A stretch of DNA of 64,000 nucleotides from TMED14 sp002378565 (GTDB lineage: Bacteria > Bacteroidota > Bacteroidia > Flavobacteriales > Schleiferiaceae): the NCBI GenBank assembly GCA_943846715.1, contig OX044356.1, positions 248,001 to 312,000 on the forward strand, written 5' to 3'. Both the position numbers and the translations under genes were made by a program. The notes under the pieces are model-generated. The model was not told the origin of the DNA and ran no database searches. It saw only the letters and a list, made by a program, of their open reading frames with translations. Below, piece by piece: positions 7,685 to 16,196 of this stretch. The first letter of the stretch is position 1; each line of letters starts with the position of its first letter.

Positions 7685-8278
7685 TTAAACCCCAGGCAAT
7701 GTGATTTGATAATGCAGGCCAAGCCCTATGAGGGCATGGTTCAAATACAGGCGTGTGCGCCAGTGATCACCCAAGGTATAGGTGAGGGTGTAGTTGGGGC
7801 CAAAAATCACATCACCTCCCATGATGGGCTTAATCGAAGCACCTTCAAGCTCATTGAGCATGCCATAGCCAGTGAGGAATCCAAGTTGTAAGGCGGATGC
7901 AAGTCGGTCATTGTGCTTGTAGGACCACTCACCACCGAGCATGAATGAGAGCTCTCCCCATGAATTGATCATCATGGCTTCATGCAAGACCCATTTTGCC
8001 TTATCTCCTTGCCAAAGGGGCACCTGCACGTTGAAAAGGGGATGACTTTGATTGAAATGGTAAAGCCAGGTGGTGTCTCTGAATCTGTGCGAATGTTCAG
8101 ATTCACCAGGGAACTGTGTGCCGGATTGCCAGCTGCTGGGAACCTCAATCCAATCATGCAATTCAGCAGGTGGTTGCATATGGAAGGTGTGGAAATAGCC
8201 GAATTCCATGGTGACTTGCGCATGAAGGGCAGGAAGTGACGTAGATGCCAATATGATGGTAAGGAGGGTGCGTTTCAT
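7685..8278 (-). CDS. Secreted hypothetical protein, possible outer-membrane protein
   Basis: The start chosen is the ATG at 8278, giving 197 residues that begin with a typical signal peptide (TIILASTSLPALHAQ). A longer frame exists upstream but has no signal character. The mature part has many aromatic residues and barrel-like strands (YSYKHNDRLASALQLGFLTGYG) and ends in a hydrophobic strand. No family is recognised. TATCTTCG lies 4 bases before the start. The next gene, the amylase, is divergent. Confidence 0.65.
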   Translation of the reverse strand: MKRTLLTIILASTSLPALHAQVTMEFGYFHTFHMQPPAELHDWIEVPSSWQSGTQFPGESEHSHRFRDTTWLYHFNQSHPLFNVQVPLWQGDKAKWVLHEAMMINSWGELSFMLGGEWSYKHNDRLASALQLGFLTGYGMLNELEGASIKPIMGGDVIFGPNYTLTYTLGDHWRTRLYLNHALIGLGLHYQITLPGV

Positions 8279-8341
8279 GCTGCGAAGATAAACCGATGTA
8301 AATTTGGCAGAAGGCACTGTAACTGTATATCGTACACTAAG

Positions 8342-8349
8342 TATATTTG
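8342..8349 (+). promoter_or_regulatory. -7 promoter box TATATTTG, 4 bases before the amylase ATG
   Basis: An exact consensus match separated by AGCC from the ATG at 8354. It predicts a leaderless amylase transcript. Confidence 0.5.
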
Positions 8350-8353
8350 AGCC

Positions 8354-11116
8354 ATGTTAAAACACCTTGTATTGTCTGTTGTCTTGCTTGGAAGCCTCGT
8401 GATTCAAGGCCAAATTCTGACGATTGATCCGGCATTCCCTACACAGAACGATACGGTCACCATTGTCTACAATGCCAACGAAGGCAATGGCGCCCTCCAG
8501 TCAGTCAGTCCGGTCTATGCGCATGCAGGACTCATCACCACCAACAGTTCAAGCCCGACAGATTGGAAATTTGTGCAAGGCAATTGGGGTACTGCAGACC
8601 CCAATGTTTTGATGACATCAATGGGCAATGACTTGCACGCCATCAGCTACCACTTGCCCACCTTTCACAGCTTCAATGCCAGCGTTCAGACGGTGTTAAA
8701 CTTAGCCTTTGTCTTTCGCGATGCAGCAGGGAACACTGTCGGTCGAAGCGCAGATGGTTCAGACATCTATTACCCGATTTATCCGGTGAATGCAGGCTTG
8801 TTGACGGCTTTTTTCAAGCCCTATGACTTTCAGATTGTCGCATTGAATGACACGCTGTCTGTTCGGGTGGCTTCGAATGCATCATCCATCCTTTCAGTCT
8901 ATGACAATGGCGTATTGGTGGCCAGTGACAGCGCCACCAAGTTGATGCAGTTTGACTTGTCTGTGAGTTCAGTGGGACAGCACATGCTCGTGCTGGAGGC
9001 TGAAGATGGGTCATCCGTTGCGCGTGACACAGCTTACTACTTGACCAATGCACCGGTGTCGGTACAAAATCCGCCTGCCGGGCTGAAGGATGGAGCCAAT
9101 GAGATCAATGATAGCACGGTTATTCTGCAGTTGCATGCGCCGGGCAAGCAATCTATTTACGTTCTAGGCGACTTCAACAACTTCATGCCTGATAGCAATT
9201 ATTACATGAAGCGATCAGTCAATGGTGACAAATTCTGGCTAAGCCTTGATTTGCAAGCTGATACCCGTTATGCTTACCAGTATTGGATTGATGGGGCATT
9301 GAAATTGGCCGACCCTTACTCAGAGCTGATACAAGACCCCAACAATGACGGTGGCATCTCAGCAGCCAGCTACCCTAACCCACATCCCTACCACAGCAAT
9401 GCAGCGGGATTCACTTCATTGATCCACCCAGGTAAAACCGATTACGTGTGGAAAAACACCAGCTTTCAGGCCCCAATGAAAAAGGACTTGGTCATTTATG
9501 AAATGCTGATTCGAGATTTTGTGCATGCCCGCAACTACGCCACGGTGATAGACACCTTGGACTACCTGCAGCGGTTGGGAATCAATGCCATTGAGTTGAT
9601 GCCAAACAGCGAATTTGAAAACAATGAGTCATGGGGCTACAACCCGTCCTTTCACATGGCATTGGATAAATACTACGGAACGCCTGACATGTACAGGGAG
9701 TTCATCGATTCATGCCACAGCAGAGGCATCGCGGTCATCATGGATTTTGTATTCAATCATGCCTTTGGCCAAAGCCCTTTGGTTCAGATGTATTGGGATG
9801 CGGCACAAAACCAACCTGCAGCTGACAACCCTTGGTTCAATGCTACCTGTCCCCATCCGCCTTATTGCTGGGGCAGTGACTTTGACCACCTGTCTCAGGC
9901 CACCAAGGATTTTGTTGATCGGGTCAACCTCCATTGGTTTGATGCCTTCAAAATTGATGGCGTGCGCTATGATTTCACCAAGGGATTTGGCAATGCTTCA
10001 GGGGGATGGGATGTCACAAGGCAAAACTTGATCAAGCGCATGGCAGATACCGTGTGGGCTAATCACCCCAATGCCTACATCATTCTGGAACACTGGGCTG
10101 ACAATGCAGAGGAGAAGTTGCTGTCCAACTACGGTCTCATGCTATGGGGCAATGCCACCTACAACTACCGAGACGCAGCCATGGGCTGGGTCAATGGATC
10201 AAATTTCAGTTATGGGGTGTACCAAAACCGCGGCTGGACGCAGCCCCATTTGATCACCTACATGGAGTCCCATGATGAGGAGCGATTGATGTACGATGTG
10301 CTCACCTACGGCAACAATGGAAGCAGCAGCCACAATATCCGAAACCTGAATGTAGGCCTTCGTCGGGCAGAGCTCACATCGGCCTTTACCTACTTGGTTC
10401 CTGGACCAAAAATGCTGTACATGTTCAGTGAGCTAGGCTACGATAAGTCCATCAACAACCCTTGCCGGGTGTGTAACAAGTCCATTTTGTGGGGCTACCA
10501 AAACGTCTTGGAGCGCAAGCGACTCTACGACGTGACTGCAGCCTTGATCAACCTCAGGCGAAGCCATCCGGTTTTCACCACCACCAATTTCACCTACAGT
10601 TTTGGGGGTTCAACCAAGCGCATCAATCTGTTGCATCCCAATATGAAGGCGATCGTGATTGGCAACTTTGACAACAGCATCAAAAGCATGGTTCCCAACT
10701 TCGCTCACACGGGGGATTGGTACGATTACTTCAGTGGTGACACCCTGAGCGTGAGTGACCCTTACATGACATTGTCTCTAGCGCCAGGTGAATACCGGGT
10801 GTACACCGACAACAAATTGCAGCAGCCCACCATCACTTTAGGCGCTCAGGAGTGGAGCCTTCCATCTATTGTGGTCCAGCTGCAACCTGTGCCTAGCGAA
10901 CGCTTTGTGGATGTTTCATGGGCCATGCCAAACCCTGTGGTGGTTCACCTGCAAGTCAGGGACCTGCAAGGCCGCTTATTGCTGGACAAAGCCTGGGATG
11001 CTGCACAGAGTCCAGATGCTTACCAGGTTGACATGCAGGCATTGCCGTCAGGCATGCATGTATTGACCTTGGATGTAGGTGGTCAACGCTCTCAGCATAA
11101 GCTCATCAAGCAATAA
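8354..11116 (+). CDS. GH13 alpha-amylase-family enzyme with CBM48-like module and T9SS tail
   Basis: The protein has 920 residues: signal peptide (VIQGQ), N-terminal beta domains (about 20 to 245), a CBM48-like module (about 260 to 335, YVLGDFNNF), then the GH13 barrel. The catalytic regions are visible: DFVFNH (about 465), nucleophile Asp in KIDGVRYDF (about 538), acid/base Glu in IILEHWAD (about 578) and the His-Asp pair in ESHDEER (about 638). The last 80 residues form a type A T9SS sorting domain (LQVRDLQGRLL, LPSGMHVLTL). It should cleave alpha-1,4-glucans outside the cell, attached to or released from the surface. No other glucan genes adjoin it. Confidence 0.93.
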   Translation: MLKHLVLSVVLLGSLVIQGQILTIDPAFPTQNDTVTIVYNANEGNGALQSVSPVYAHAGLITTNSSSPTDWKFVQGNWGTADPNVLMTSMGNDLHAISYHLPTFHSFNASVQTVLNLAFVFRDAAGNTVGRSADGSDIYYPIYPVNAGLLTAFFKPYDFQIVALNDTLSVRVASNASSILSVYDNGVLVASDSATKLMQFDLSVSSVGQHMLVLEAEDGSSVARDTAYYLTNAPVSVQNPPAGLKDGANEINDSTVILQLHAPGKQSIYVLGDFNNFMPDSNYYMKRSVNGDKFWLSLDLQADTRYAYQYWIDGALKLADPYSELIQDPNNDGGISAASYPNPHPYHSNAAGFTSLIHPGKTDYVWKNTSFQAPMKKDLVIYEMLIRDFVHARNYATVIDTLDYLQRLGINAIELMPNSEFENNESWGYNPSFHMALDKYYGTPDMYREFIDSCHSRGIAVIMDFVFNHAFGQSPLVQMYWDAAQNQPAADNPWFNATCPHPPYCWGSDFDHLSQATKDFVDRVNLHWFDAFKIDGVRYDFTKGFGNASGGWDVTRQNLIKRMADTVWANHPNAYIILEHWADNAEEKLLSNYGLMLWGNATYNYRDAAMGWVNGSNFSYGVYQNRGWTQPHLITYMESHDEERLMYDVLTYGNNGSSSHNIRNLNVGLRRAELTSAFTYLVPGPKMLYMFSELGYDKSINNPCRVCNKSILWGYQNVLERKRLYDVTAALINLRRSHPVFTTTNFTYSFGGSTKRINLLHPNMKAIVIGNFDNSIKSMVPNFAHTGDWYDYFSGDTLSVSDPYMTLSLAPGEYRVYTDNKLQQPTITLGAQEWSLPSIVVQLQPVPSERFVDVSWAMPNPVVVHLQVRDLQGRLLLDKAWDAAQSPDAYQVDMQALPSGMHVLTLDVGGQRSQHKLIKQ

Positions 11117-11139
11117 ACCATCTGGCTTAACTTGCTGAG

Positions 11140-11874
11140 ATGTCTCAATCACGTATTTCCTGGAAATCTTTAGCCCTTGCTGCGACATTGGTGACGGGCT
11201 CGTTGCATGCGCAAGCCACCTACCATTTGTCCCGATCTATTGATGGCCCCATCATCGCTGGCTCAATGATTGGCTTGAGTATGGACTGGCAATGGCGATC
11301 GCAGATGCAAGCATTCAGCGCATCAGATTTGCAAGCTTTGGATCCCAGCCAGGTGCCTGTTTTTGATCGCTACGCCCTAGGTCGTTGGAGTCCGTCAGCT
11401 GGAGAGGTATCAGATGTTGCTTTGATTGGCGCTTTAGGCTTGGGGGCCAGTTCAAGCCTTCATGCAGACAACCTTCATCAGTTTCTTGTCATTGGTGTGA
11501 TGTGGGCAGAAGCCAACATGGTTACAGGCACCTTGACCGACATGACCAAGCACTTGGTCCATCGCGCCAGGCCATACGCCTACGACCCCCTTGTGCCATT
11601 GGAAACCCGCATGGACACAGACGCTAGGCGTTCCTTTTTTTCGGGGCATACCAGCGTCAGCGCATGCAACCTGTTTTTCGCAGCGAAAATCCTTGCAGAT
11701 CAGTACCCGGAGCACCCGCTCAAGCCATGGGTGTGGGCAACGGCTGCAATAATACCTGCCTACACAGGCTACCAACGCATCAGGGCGGGTGAGCATTTCC
11801 CGAGTGATGTCATCGTTGGTTATGCCGTGGGTGCATTGATTGGCTACATGATGCCTGTCATTCATTTGGACTGA
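11140..11874 (+). CDS. PAP2-family phosphatase
   Basis: The protein has 244 residues with a signal or first membrane segment. The three PAP2 motifs are present: KHLVHRARPYAYDP, FFSGHTSVSA and YQRIRAGEHFPSDVIVGY, providing the phosphate-binding Lys/Arg and the two catalytic His. The family removes phosphate from lipid phosphates such as undecaprenyl pyrophosphate or phosphatidic acid; the substrate here cannot be told. It follows the amylase by 23 bases. Its last 17 bases overlap the convergent usher-like gene. A decayed copy of its 3' end lies at 14455-14570. Confidence 0.88.
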   Translation: MSQSRISWKSLALAATLVTGSLHAQATYHLSRSIDGPIIAGSMIGLSMDWQWRSQMQAFSASDLQALDPSQVPVFDRYALGRWSPSAGEVSDVALIGALGLGASSSLHADNLHQFLVIGVMWAEANMVTGTLTDMTKHLVHRARPYAYDPLVPLETRMDTDARRSFFSGHTSVSACNLFFAAKILADQYPEHPLKPWVWATAAIIPAYTGYQRIRAGEHFPSDVIVGYAVGALIGYMMPVIHLD

Positions 11875-13126
11875 CCCACCGAATATCTGGTAATTCAGAT
11901 TTCACGTCTAGCAACAGATGGCTGCTTTTTCCACCGACGAGTTCGATGCTTGTTTGGGAGCATAGGTAAGTCCACCCAGAAGGCATCAGATGAGGCACTT
12001 TCACTTGGTACATGCCTGGTGGCAGGTGCGTTTTAAGCTGCTTGCTTTGTGCCAAGACATGCACGCGGTAAGTGCGCCCTTGTTGATCAATCAACAGCAG
12101 AGGAAGCATGGGGTGTTTGACTGGCCCTGAACAAAGCAACCAGAGGTTGGCAGCGGATTCAACCTTGGCAAGGGGGGTGTGTGCTTGCGATTGCGCCATC
12201 CGATGGTTCCAGGTCATTTGTGCTAGGTTTTTCCCGCCTATTTGTTGCCACATCAAGGACAGGTTATTCTGCTGAACCCTTGCAGAAAAACCCATGGGCT
12301 GCCAGTTGATGCTGGCCTGATGCTTGCCAACAAACTGCAAGCCAATGGCCTGTTTCCAGGGGTCGGTTGACCAATGCATGTGCCAATTCAGGGCCTTGCT
12401 TCTGTGTTGCCATTGGATGCTGTGGCTTGCTCCAGCCAAGCTGTTAATCCAGTGATGCGATACCTGATCATCGCCCCACTTAACTCGACCATGGGTTGAC
12501 CAGGTCATGCCTTGTGGGTTGTGGCTTTCATTGAACTGCCACATGACAGGACCTTTGTTGAAGCTGAGCATGCTGCCTTCCCATTGCTGACGCCCATGAA
12601 AAGCAGCAGAAAACACCGCATTGCTGGCCTTCAACTGAAATCGCCCTTGCTGAGAAAATTGGGCTTGAATGAGACCATGGTCATTGCTTGCCTGCATGTT
12701 CCATCCACCTTGTCGCATGTACCCAAGACCCCATGATTCCTCACGCCATTGGAAGGATTGCGGCAACACATCCCCCAAGCGCCAATCCACAAAGGAGAGG
12801 CCTTGGTCTGCATGACCCAGCCACCGAATGGCAGGCTTGTTGGTCGTTTTGCCGTCTTGCATTGGCAGGCCCACTTGCAAGGCACCATGCTGGCTAAGGA
12901 CTTGACCGTACAACCCTTGACCCATGTAGCCGCGCTTCCAGCTCAGGCGATGCTGACCAGCGGACCATGAAACATGACTGCGTTGACCATGACGCTGTGC
13001 GATGTTGGGTTGCAATGCCCATTGAACTTCATGCCCATTGGCATGGAATAGCCCACCTTGTGAAAGTTGCCCACCTTGTTCATTCAGCCACAAGGCTGCC
13101 CATAAGAAAAGGGACCAAGTCTGCAT
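11858..13126 (-). CDS. Outer-membrane protein of a chaperone/usher-like cluster (tentative)
   Basis: The protein has 422 residues with a short hydrophobic N-terminus. It consists of alternating strands rich in Gln, Trp, His and Gly (WKRGYMGQGLYGQVLSQHGAL) resembling a beta barrel, followed from about residue 340 by a small beta domain (LPPGMYQVKV, VGGKSSHLLLDV) like the C-terminal domains of fimbrial ushers. It is about half the length of a classical usher, and I cannot show homology. The reason for the suggestion is position: its ATG overlaps by one base the stop of a PapD-like gene, which in turn overlaps a pilin-like gene. Alternatively it is an unrelated barrel. Confidence 0.45.
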   Translation of the reverse strand: MQTWSLFLWAALWLNEQGGQLSQGGLFHANGHEVQWALQPNIAQRHGQRSHVSWSAGQHRLSWKRGYMGQGLYGQVLSQHGALQVGLPMQDGKTTNKPAIRWLGHADQGLSFVDWRLGDVLPQSFQWREESWGLGYMRQGGWNMQASNDHGLIQAQFSQQGRFQLKASNAVFSAAFHGRQQWEGSMLSFNKGPVMWQFNESHNPQGMTWSTHGRVKWGDDQVSHHWINSLAGASHSIQWQHRSKALNWHMHWSTDPWKQAIGLQFVGKHQASINWQPMGFSARVQQNNLSLMWQQIGGKNLAQMTWNHRMAQSQAHTPLAKVESAANLWLLCSGPVKHPMLPLLLIDQQGRTYRVHVLAQSKQLKTHLPPGMYQVKVPHLMPSGWTYLCSQTSIELVGGKSSHLLLDVKSELPDIRWVSPNE

Positions 13127-13788
13127 TACTTGAGTTCCATGGCAAGGGAACGACCCTTGTTGTCAATGAGCCATGCACTGTGAGTCTCAGGGTTATTGAG
13201 CGGCCAAGACCGTTGAGCGCCGGGCAAGGTCAATGATGCCTTGTGCCGACCGATCACTCGACCAGCCTGGTTCTTCAATGTCAGGTTGGCAACCAAGAAG
13301 CCGTCACTGCCATTGCGCAATTGAACCTGTTGACTGTCCAGAGACAGTGACAAATTCCTGTCGGTGGCAGGGACTACAGGGCCGCGGTAGATGCTCACGG
13401 CAAACCGCAAGCTATGATGAATGGTTAAGCCATCCTTGTGTAGGCTGCTGACGGGTTCATGACCTTCTGCATAGACCAAGGTTCCCAGCGCGGCGCTGTC
13501 ACCACCGGCCCAATGGTAAGGCAAGCTGATGCGTTCTCCCGGCCCTAGGTGCCATTCAGATGGAATGATTAATCGACGCCATTGCCCCAGCAATGAGTCC
13601 ATGGTCAAAGAAACCCAGGCGCTGTCAGTTGAGTGATTGATCAGGACCAATTCACCGTGGCTTACCTGTTCAACAGGGTGCACATGAATCAACCCATTGG
13701 CCACAGCAATTTGACCCATGATATCGGGCTGGTTGCCTAGAATAAGCAAGGCCCCACCCAGAAGGCGGGGCCAAGAGGTACGTGCCAT
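13126..13788 (-). CDS. PapD-like periplasmic chaperone (tentative)
   Basis: The protein has 220 residues with an N-terminal signal (GGALLILGNQ). The pattern matches the N-terminal Ig domain of pilus chaperones: HGELVLINHSTDSAWVSLTM, then IIPSEWHLGPGERISLPY, then GTLVYAEG and SLRFAVSIYRGP. The second half (NGSDGFLVANLTLKNQAGR, LPGAQRSWPL) fits the second Ig domain. Its proposed role is to fold and carry the pilin-like product of the upstream gene. The start is the ATG at 13788, which overlaps the pilin stop by one base. A GC-rich hairpin (13751-13773) lies within its first codons and might restrain translation. Confidence 0.6.
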   Translation of the reverse strand: MARTSWPRLLGGALLILGNQPDIMGQIAVANGLIHVHPVEQVSHGELVLINHSTDSAWVSLTMDSLLGQWRRLIIPSEWHLGPGERISLPYHWAGGDSAALGTLVYAEGHEPVSSLHKDGLTIHHSLRFAVSIYRGPVVPATDRNLSLSLDSQQVQLRNGSDGFLVANLTLKNQAGRVIGRHKASLTLPGAQRSWPLNNPETHSAWLIDNKGRSLAMELK

Positions 13789-14345
13789 CAAAGGTTGCTC
13801 AAAGTGTAGCGCAAGGTGATGTCACCGGATGTTGATGCATCGAGGTTGGCCGTGGCATAAGCCAAGCTGTAATCAATCACTGAGCCATCGCCAGATGCGG
13901 TCCCTGTGTAACCACTTTCAATGTCTGTGATGATGTCACCGCTGCTGTTGCTTGAAGACAAAATCACGGGCACACCATTGCCACAACTGCCAACGCCATT
14001 GACTGTAGGGTCCAAGGTTAGGCTGACCCCATTAGGCAAAAGGCCACTGACCAAGTCAACAGTGATTTTTCTGATATTGTCAGGTGCTGTTCCGCGAACA
14101 GAGGTGTATTGCAAATAAAGACTTTGGGTTGCCACCATATCAATGGCTGCACCTGGCGTGTTAGGGGCAGTGAGATTGAATGTGAGGCCATTGGATGGAC
14201 TGGCATTGGCGTCGACCACGCGAAGCGAGGCCACTTCGTCGACTGTCACTGTCACATCGTGTTGGTCCACATTTTGCGCGTTGGATTGGAAGGATAGGCA
14301 GAGAACTGACGTTGCAGCTAAGGCCAATTTGGAATAGGTATTCAT
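13788..14345 (-). CDS. Pilin-like secreted protein (tentative)
   Basis: The protein has 185 residues from the ATG at 14345, with a clear signal peptide ending SNAQ. The mature N-terminus has alternating hydrophobic residues (HDVTVTVDEVASLRVVD), as in a donor strand. The rest is a Ser/Thr/Gly-rich beta domain ending ITLRYTLSNL, with an aromatic residue near the C-terminus as in chaperone-folded subunits. I cannot assign a family. It is the first gene of a tightly overlapping three-gene operon with a PapD-like and an outer-membrane-like product, which suggests a surface fibre or coat subunit. Confidence 0.55.
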   Translation of the reverse strand: MNTYSKLALAATSVLCLSFQSNAQNVDQHDVTVTVDEVASLRVVDANASPSNGLTFNLTAPNTPGAAIDMVATQSLYLQYTSVRGTAPDNIRKITVDLVSGLLPNGVSLTLDPTVNGVGSCGNGVPVILSSSNSSGDIITDIESGYTGTASGDGSVIDYSLAYATANLDASTSGDITLRYTLSNL

Positions 14346-14417
14346 GGTTGAAGATTGAAGGTTGAATGCGATGCATTTCATCGCAGAACAAACATCTTCA
14401 AGTCCCAAAAAAGGGAG

Positions 14418-14460
14418 TCGTCTTCAACCCATTACACCTGTTTAATCCGTCGCAGGCGGG
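14418..14460 (-). repeat. Copy of the acyltransferase gene 3' end
   Basis: This segment matches 14779-14819, the 3' end and downstream flank of the acyltransferase gene, with near identity in AATCCGTCGCAGGCGGG. It stops where the PAP2-like remnant begins; the two share GCGGG at the junction. Confidence 0.75.
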
Positions 14461-14570
14461 CAAGCATTTCCCCAGTGATGTCACCGTTGGCTATGCCGTG
14501 GATGCATTGCTTGGCTAAATGCCACCTCTCATTTACTTTAGACTGACCCACTGACCATCTGGCAACTCAT
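14455..14570 (+). pseudogene. Decayed copy of the PAP2 gene 3' end and its flank
   Basis: About 115 bases align with 11784-11899, with roughly 80 to 85 percent identity by eye and a 3-base gap. It covers the SDVIVGYAVGALIGYM part of PAP2 and the end of the convergent usher-like gene. A TAA in place of a TAC codon and the missing 5' part show that it is not functional. With the segment at 14418-14460 it forms a chimeric junction. Confidence 0.8.
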
Positions 14571-14744
14571 GTCTTCCCCACAACATAAAGGGGATTTTAT
14601 TTTGCCTTCACAACTAGGGCATTTTGAAACTTGAACTTGAGTTCCGTCCCCTAGACTGATATGGCTGTTTTCTAAAGGAATGTCACATTTTCCGCAAGAA
14701 GCGTTAACTGACATCCCACATTTATCACATTTATAAGTTTCCAT
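14538..14744 (-). CDS. Zinc-ribbon mini-protein
   Basis: The protein has 68 residues with four Cys pairs or near pairs: YKCDKCG, CGKCD, KCPSCEG and LCCGEDMSC, giving two zinc-ribbon-like knuckles. Small proteins with this KCDKCGMSV opening seem to be common in flavobacteria; the function is unknown and a metal-binding or chaperone-like role is only a guess. The last nine codons (after MSC) lie in the duplicated PAP2/usher remnant, so the present C-terminus was probably supplied by that rearrangement. Confidence 0.7.
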   Translation of the reverse strand: METYKCDKCGMSVNASCGKCDIPLENSHISLGDGTQVQVSKCPSCEGKIKSPLCCGEDMSCQMVSGSV

Positions 14745-14781
14745 AGAGGTTTTTTTAAGTTAAAAGACTAAAGTTAAATCT

Positions 14782-15570
14782 TTAACCGGTTACACTTGTT
14801 GAATCCGTCGCAGGCGGGACGATTTCAAAGCCTGGGCAATCCTTGAGGTATTGCTCATGGTAGTCATAATATGCCTGCATGGATTCTGTCACATTGGTCA
14901 CCATATGTGGTTTGCCAATATGGGTTGTGATTTCGCTGCGTTTTCGTTTGAGAATGATCCAAATATGGGCCAATAAATGGGGAATGAAACCCTTCTTGAG
15001 GTCGTGAAAGTAGGGGATGTCTTCACTGCTGTAACGCAGGTTGTAAAAAACGATGGGAATTTGATGCGCCATGGCAGTTTTGAACATCCCTGGGAAAATA
15101 GGATGCAGGGAGTGACTTCCAGAGGTCCTTCCCTCGGGACACATGAATATGCCGCAGCCATCTTTGTGCCTGGATGTAGCCGATTCTCTCACGTTGCCCG
15201 GGTTTTTTCGGTCAATCCAAATGGTCTTCAATGCCATGGCTACTTGCCCGATAAAGGGAAAGTATTTGAATTCAATGGCTGCCATGACTGCCGTTGGCCA
15301 GGGAGAGGATATCAAGAAAATATCAATGTATGAAGGGTGGTTGAATAAAATCATCGCTGGCTCATGATTCACCCATTGCCCGTGTTTATTGTGCTTGAAG
15401 CCAAGCGCAAAGAGGATGAGCTTGTTGAACCATACCCTTGCTGTGGCTGCTCCTTGGTTACCTGCTAAAATCCTAATGAGGACAATGACCACGCATTCAA
15501 CCGTTACAATGAGCAATAGAGCAACGAGCCTTAAGCTGGCTCTTGTGGTTTCAATGATCCATGTGAGCAT
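14782..15570 (-). CDS. 1-acylglycerol-3-phosphate acyltransferase-like protein
   Basis: The protein has 262 residues with two N-terminal membrane segments. The acyltransferase motifs are visible: MILFNHPSYIDIF (NHxxxxD) near residue 73 and FMCPEGRTSG near residue 137. It should acylate lysophosphatidate or a similar lysolipid at the inner membrane; an ornithine-lipid or other acyltransferase of the PlsC family is also possible. The gene is on its own. Its 3' end is duplicated at 14418-14460. Confidence 0.85.
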   Translation of the reverse strand: MLTWIIETTRASLRLVALLLIVTVECVVIVLIRILAGNQGAATARVWFNKLILFALGFKHNKHGQWVNHEPAMILFNHPSYIDIFLISSPWPTAVMAAIEFKYFPFIGQVAMALKTIWIDRKNPGNVRESATSRHKDGCGIFMCPEGRTSGSHSLHPIFPGMFKTAMAHQIPIVFYNLRYSSEDIPYFHDLKKGFIPHLLAHIWIILKRKRSEITTHIGKPHMVTNVTESMQAYYDYHEQYLKDCPGFEIVPPATDSTSVTG

Positions 15571-15618
15571 CGCAATGGGGTTTGTTTTAAGTCAGTAAAG
15601 TTGCAAAAAAAAAAGCAC

Positions 15619-16191
15619 CTAGGTAAGGAATGTCTCCATGGCCTCTGGCCAGAGTTTGTCAAACTGAAGCCCCAAGTCATCATGTGCCTGATTCAGCCAT
15701 TGAGCCCCATGGTGCAAGGGGTTTTTGTGAGGGAATCGTTGACCCATTTGAACCAAGGTGGCATCGATCCCTTCCAGGGTAGCATAGCCGCAAAGCCAAT
15801 TATGCCTGTCCATGGCTTCAACCATGGGGACGCCTTGAGGGAAATACTTGCTTGCGCCCTCCTTCAATCGCGCTGTACTGGTTTTAGTGAATGATGCCAA
15901 TGTCTGTGTGTTATAGCTGGCAAAGGATCGCGCCAAAAAATGGTCCCAATACACATCCAAAAGCACGCCTTTGAAGAGACCTGCCTCTGGCGGGAGCATG
16001 GCTTTGCTTTGTTTGATAATGGGATGATTGTCAGTCCAGTCATCAATGCGTCGATGCAGTAGAACCCCCTTGCCAACGGCTTCTGGAAGGGATTGCCAAG
16101 ACTTTCCTGGTGCAAAATTGGCAAAAAAATTGCCCACCATGATGTCGTCTTTCCCGGGTGGGGAAAGGCTGAGGTGAGCTAAAAAGTTCAA
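15619..16191 (-). CDS. acpH: Acyl carrier protein phosphodiesterase
   Basis: The protein has 190 residues starting MNFLAHLSLS, with MVGNFFANF, LLHRRIDDWTDNHP and LLDVYWDHFLAR, all typical of AcpH (DUF479), an HD-fold enzyme that removes the phosphopantetheine arm of ACP. The start codon is TTG: MNFLAHL is the conserved beginning of the family and there is no ATG near it. It follows purS by 5 bases in the pssA-purS-acpH set. Confidence 0.9.
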   Translation of the reverse strand: MNFLAHLSLSPPGKDDIMVGNFFANFAPGKSWQSLPEAVGKGVLLHRRIDDWTDNHPIIKQSKAMLPPEAGLFKGVLLDVYWDHFLARSFASYNTQTLASFTKTSTARLKEGASKYFPQGVPMVEAMDRHNWLCGYATLEGIDATLVQMGQRFPHKNPLHHGAQWLNQAHDDLGLQFDKLWPEAMETFLT

Positions 16192-16196
16192 GGGGC

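Noticed and set aside
11452..11865. Open frame antisense to the PAP2 phosphatase
   Set aside because: It is a shadow of a gene with all three family motifs, and its Cys/His-rich translation has no family features.
13751..13773. GC-rich hairpin as a terminator between pilin-like and chaperone-like genes
   Set aside because: It lies inside the first codons of the chaperone-like gene and has no T run. It may affect translation but is not supported as a terminator.
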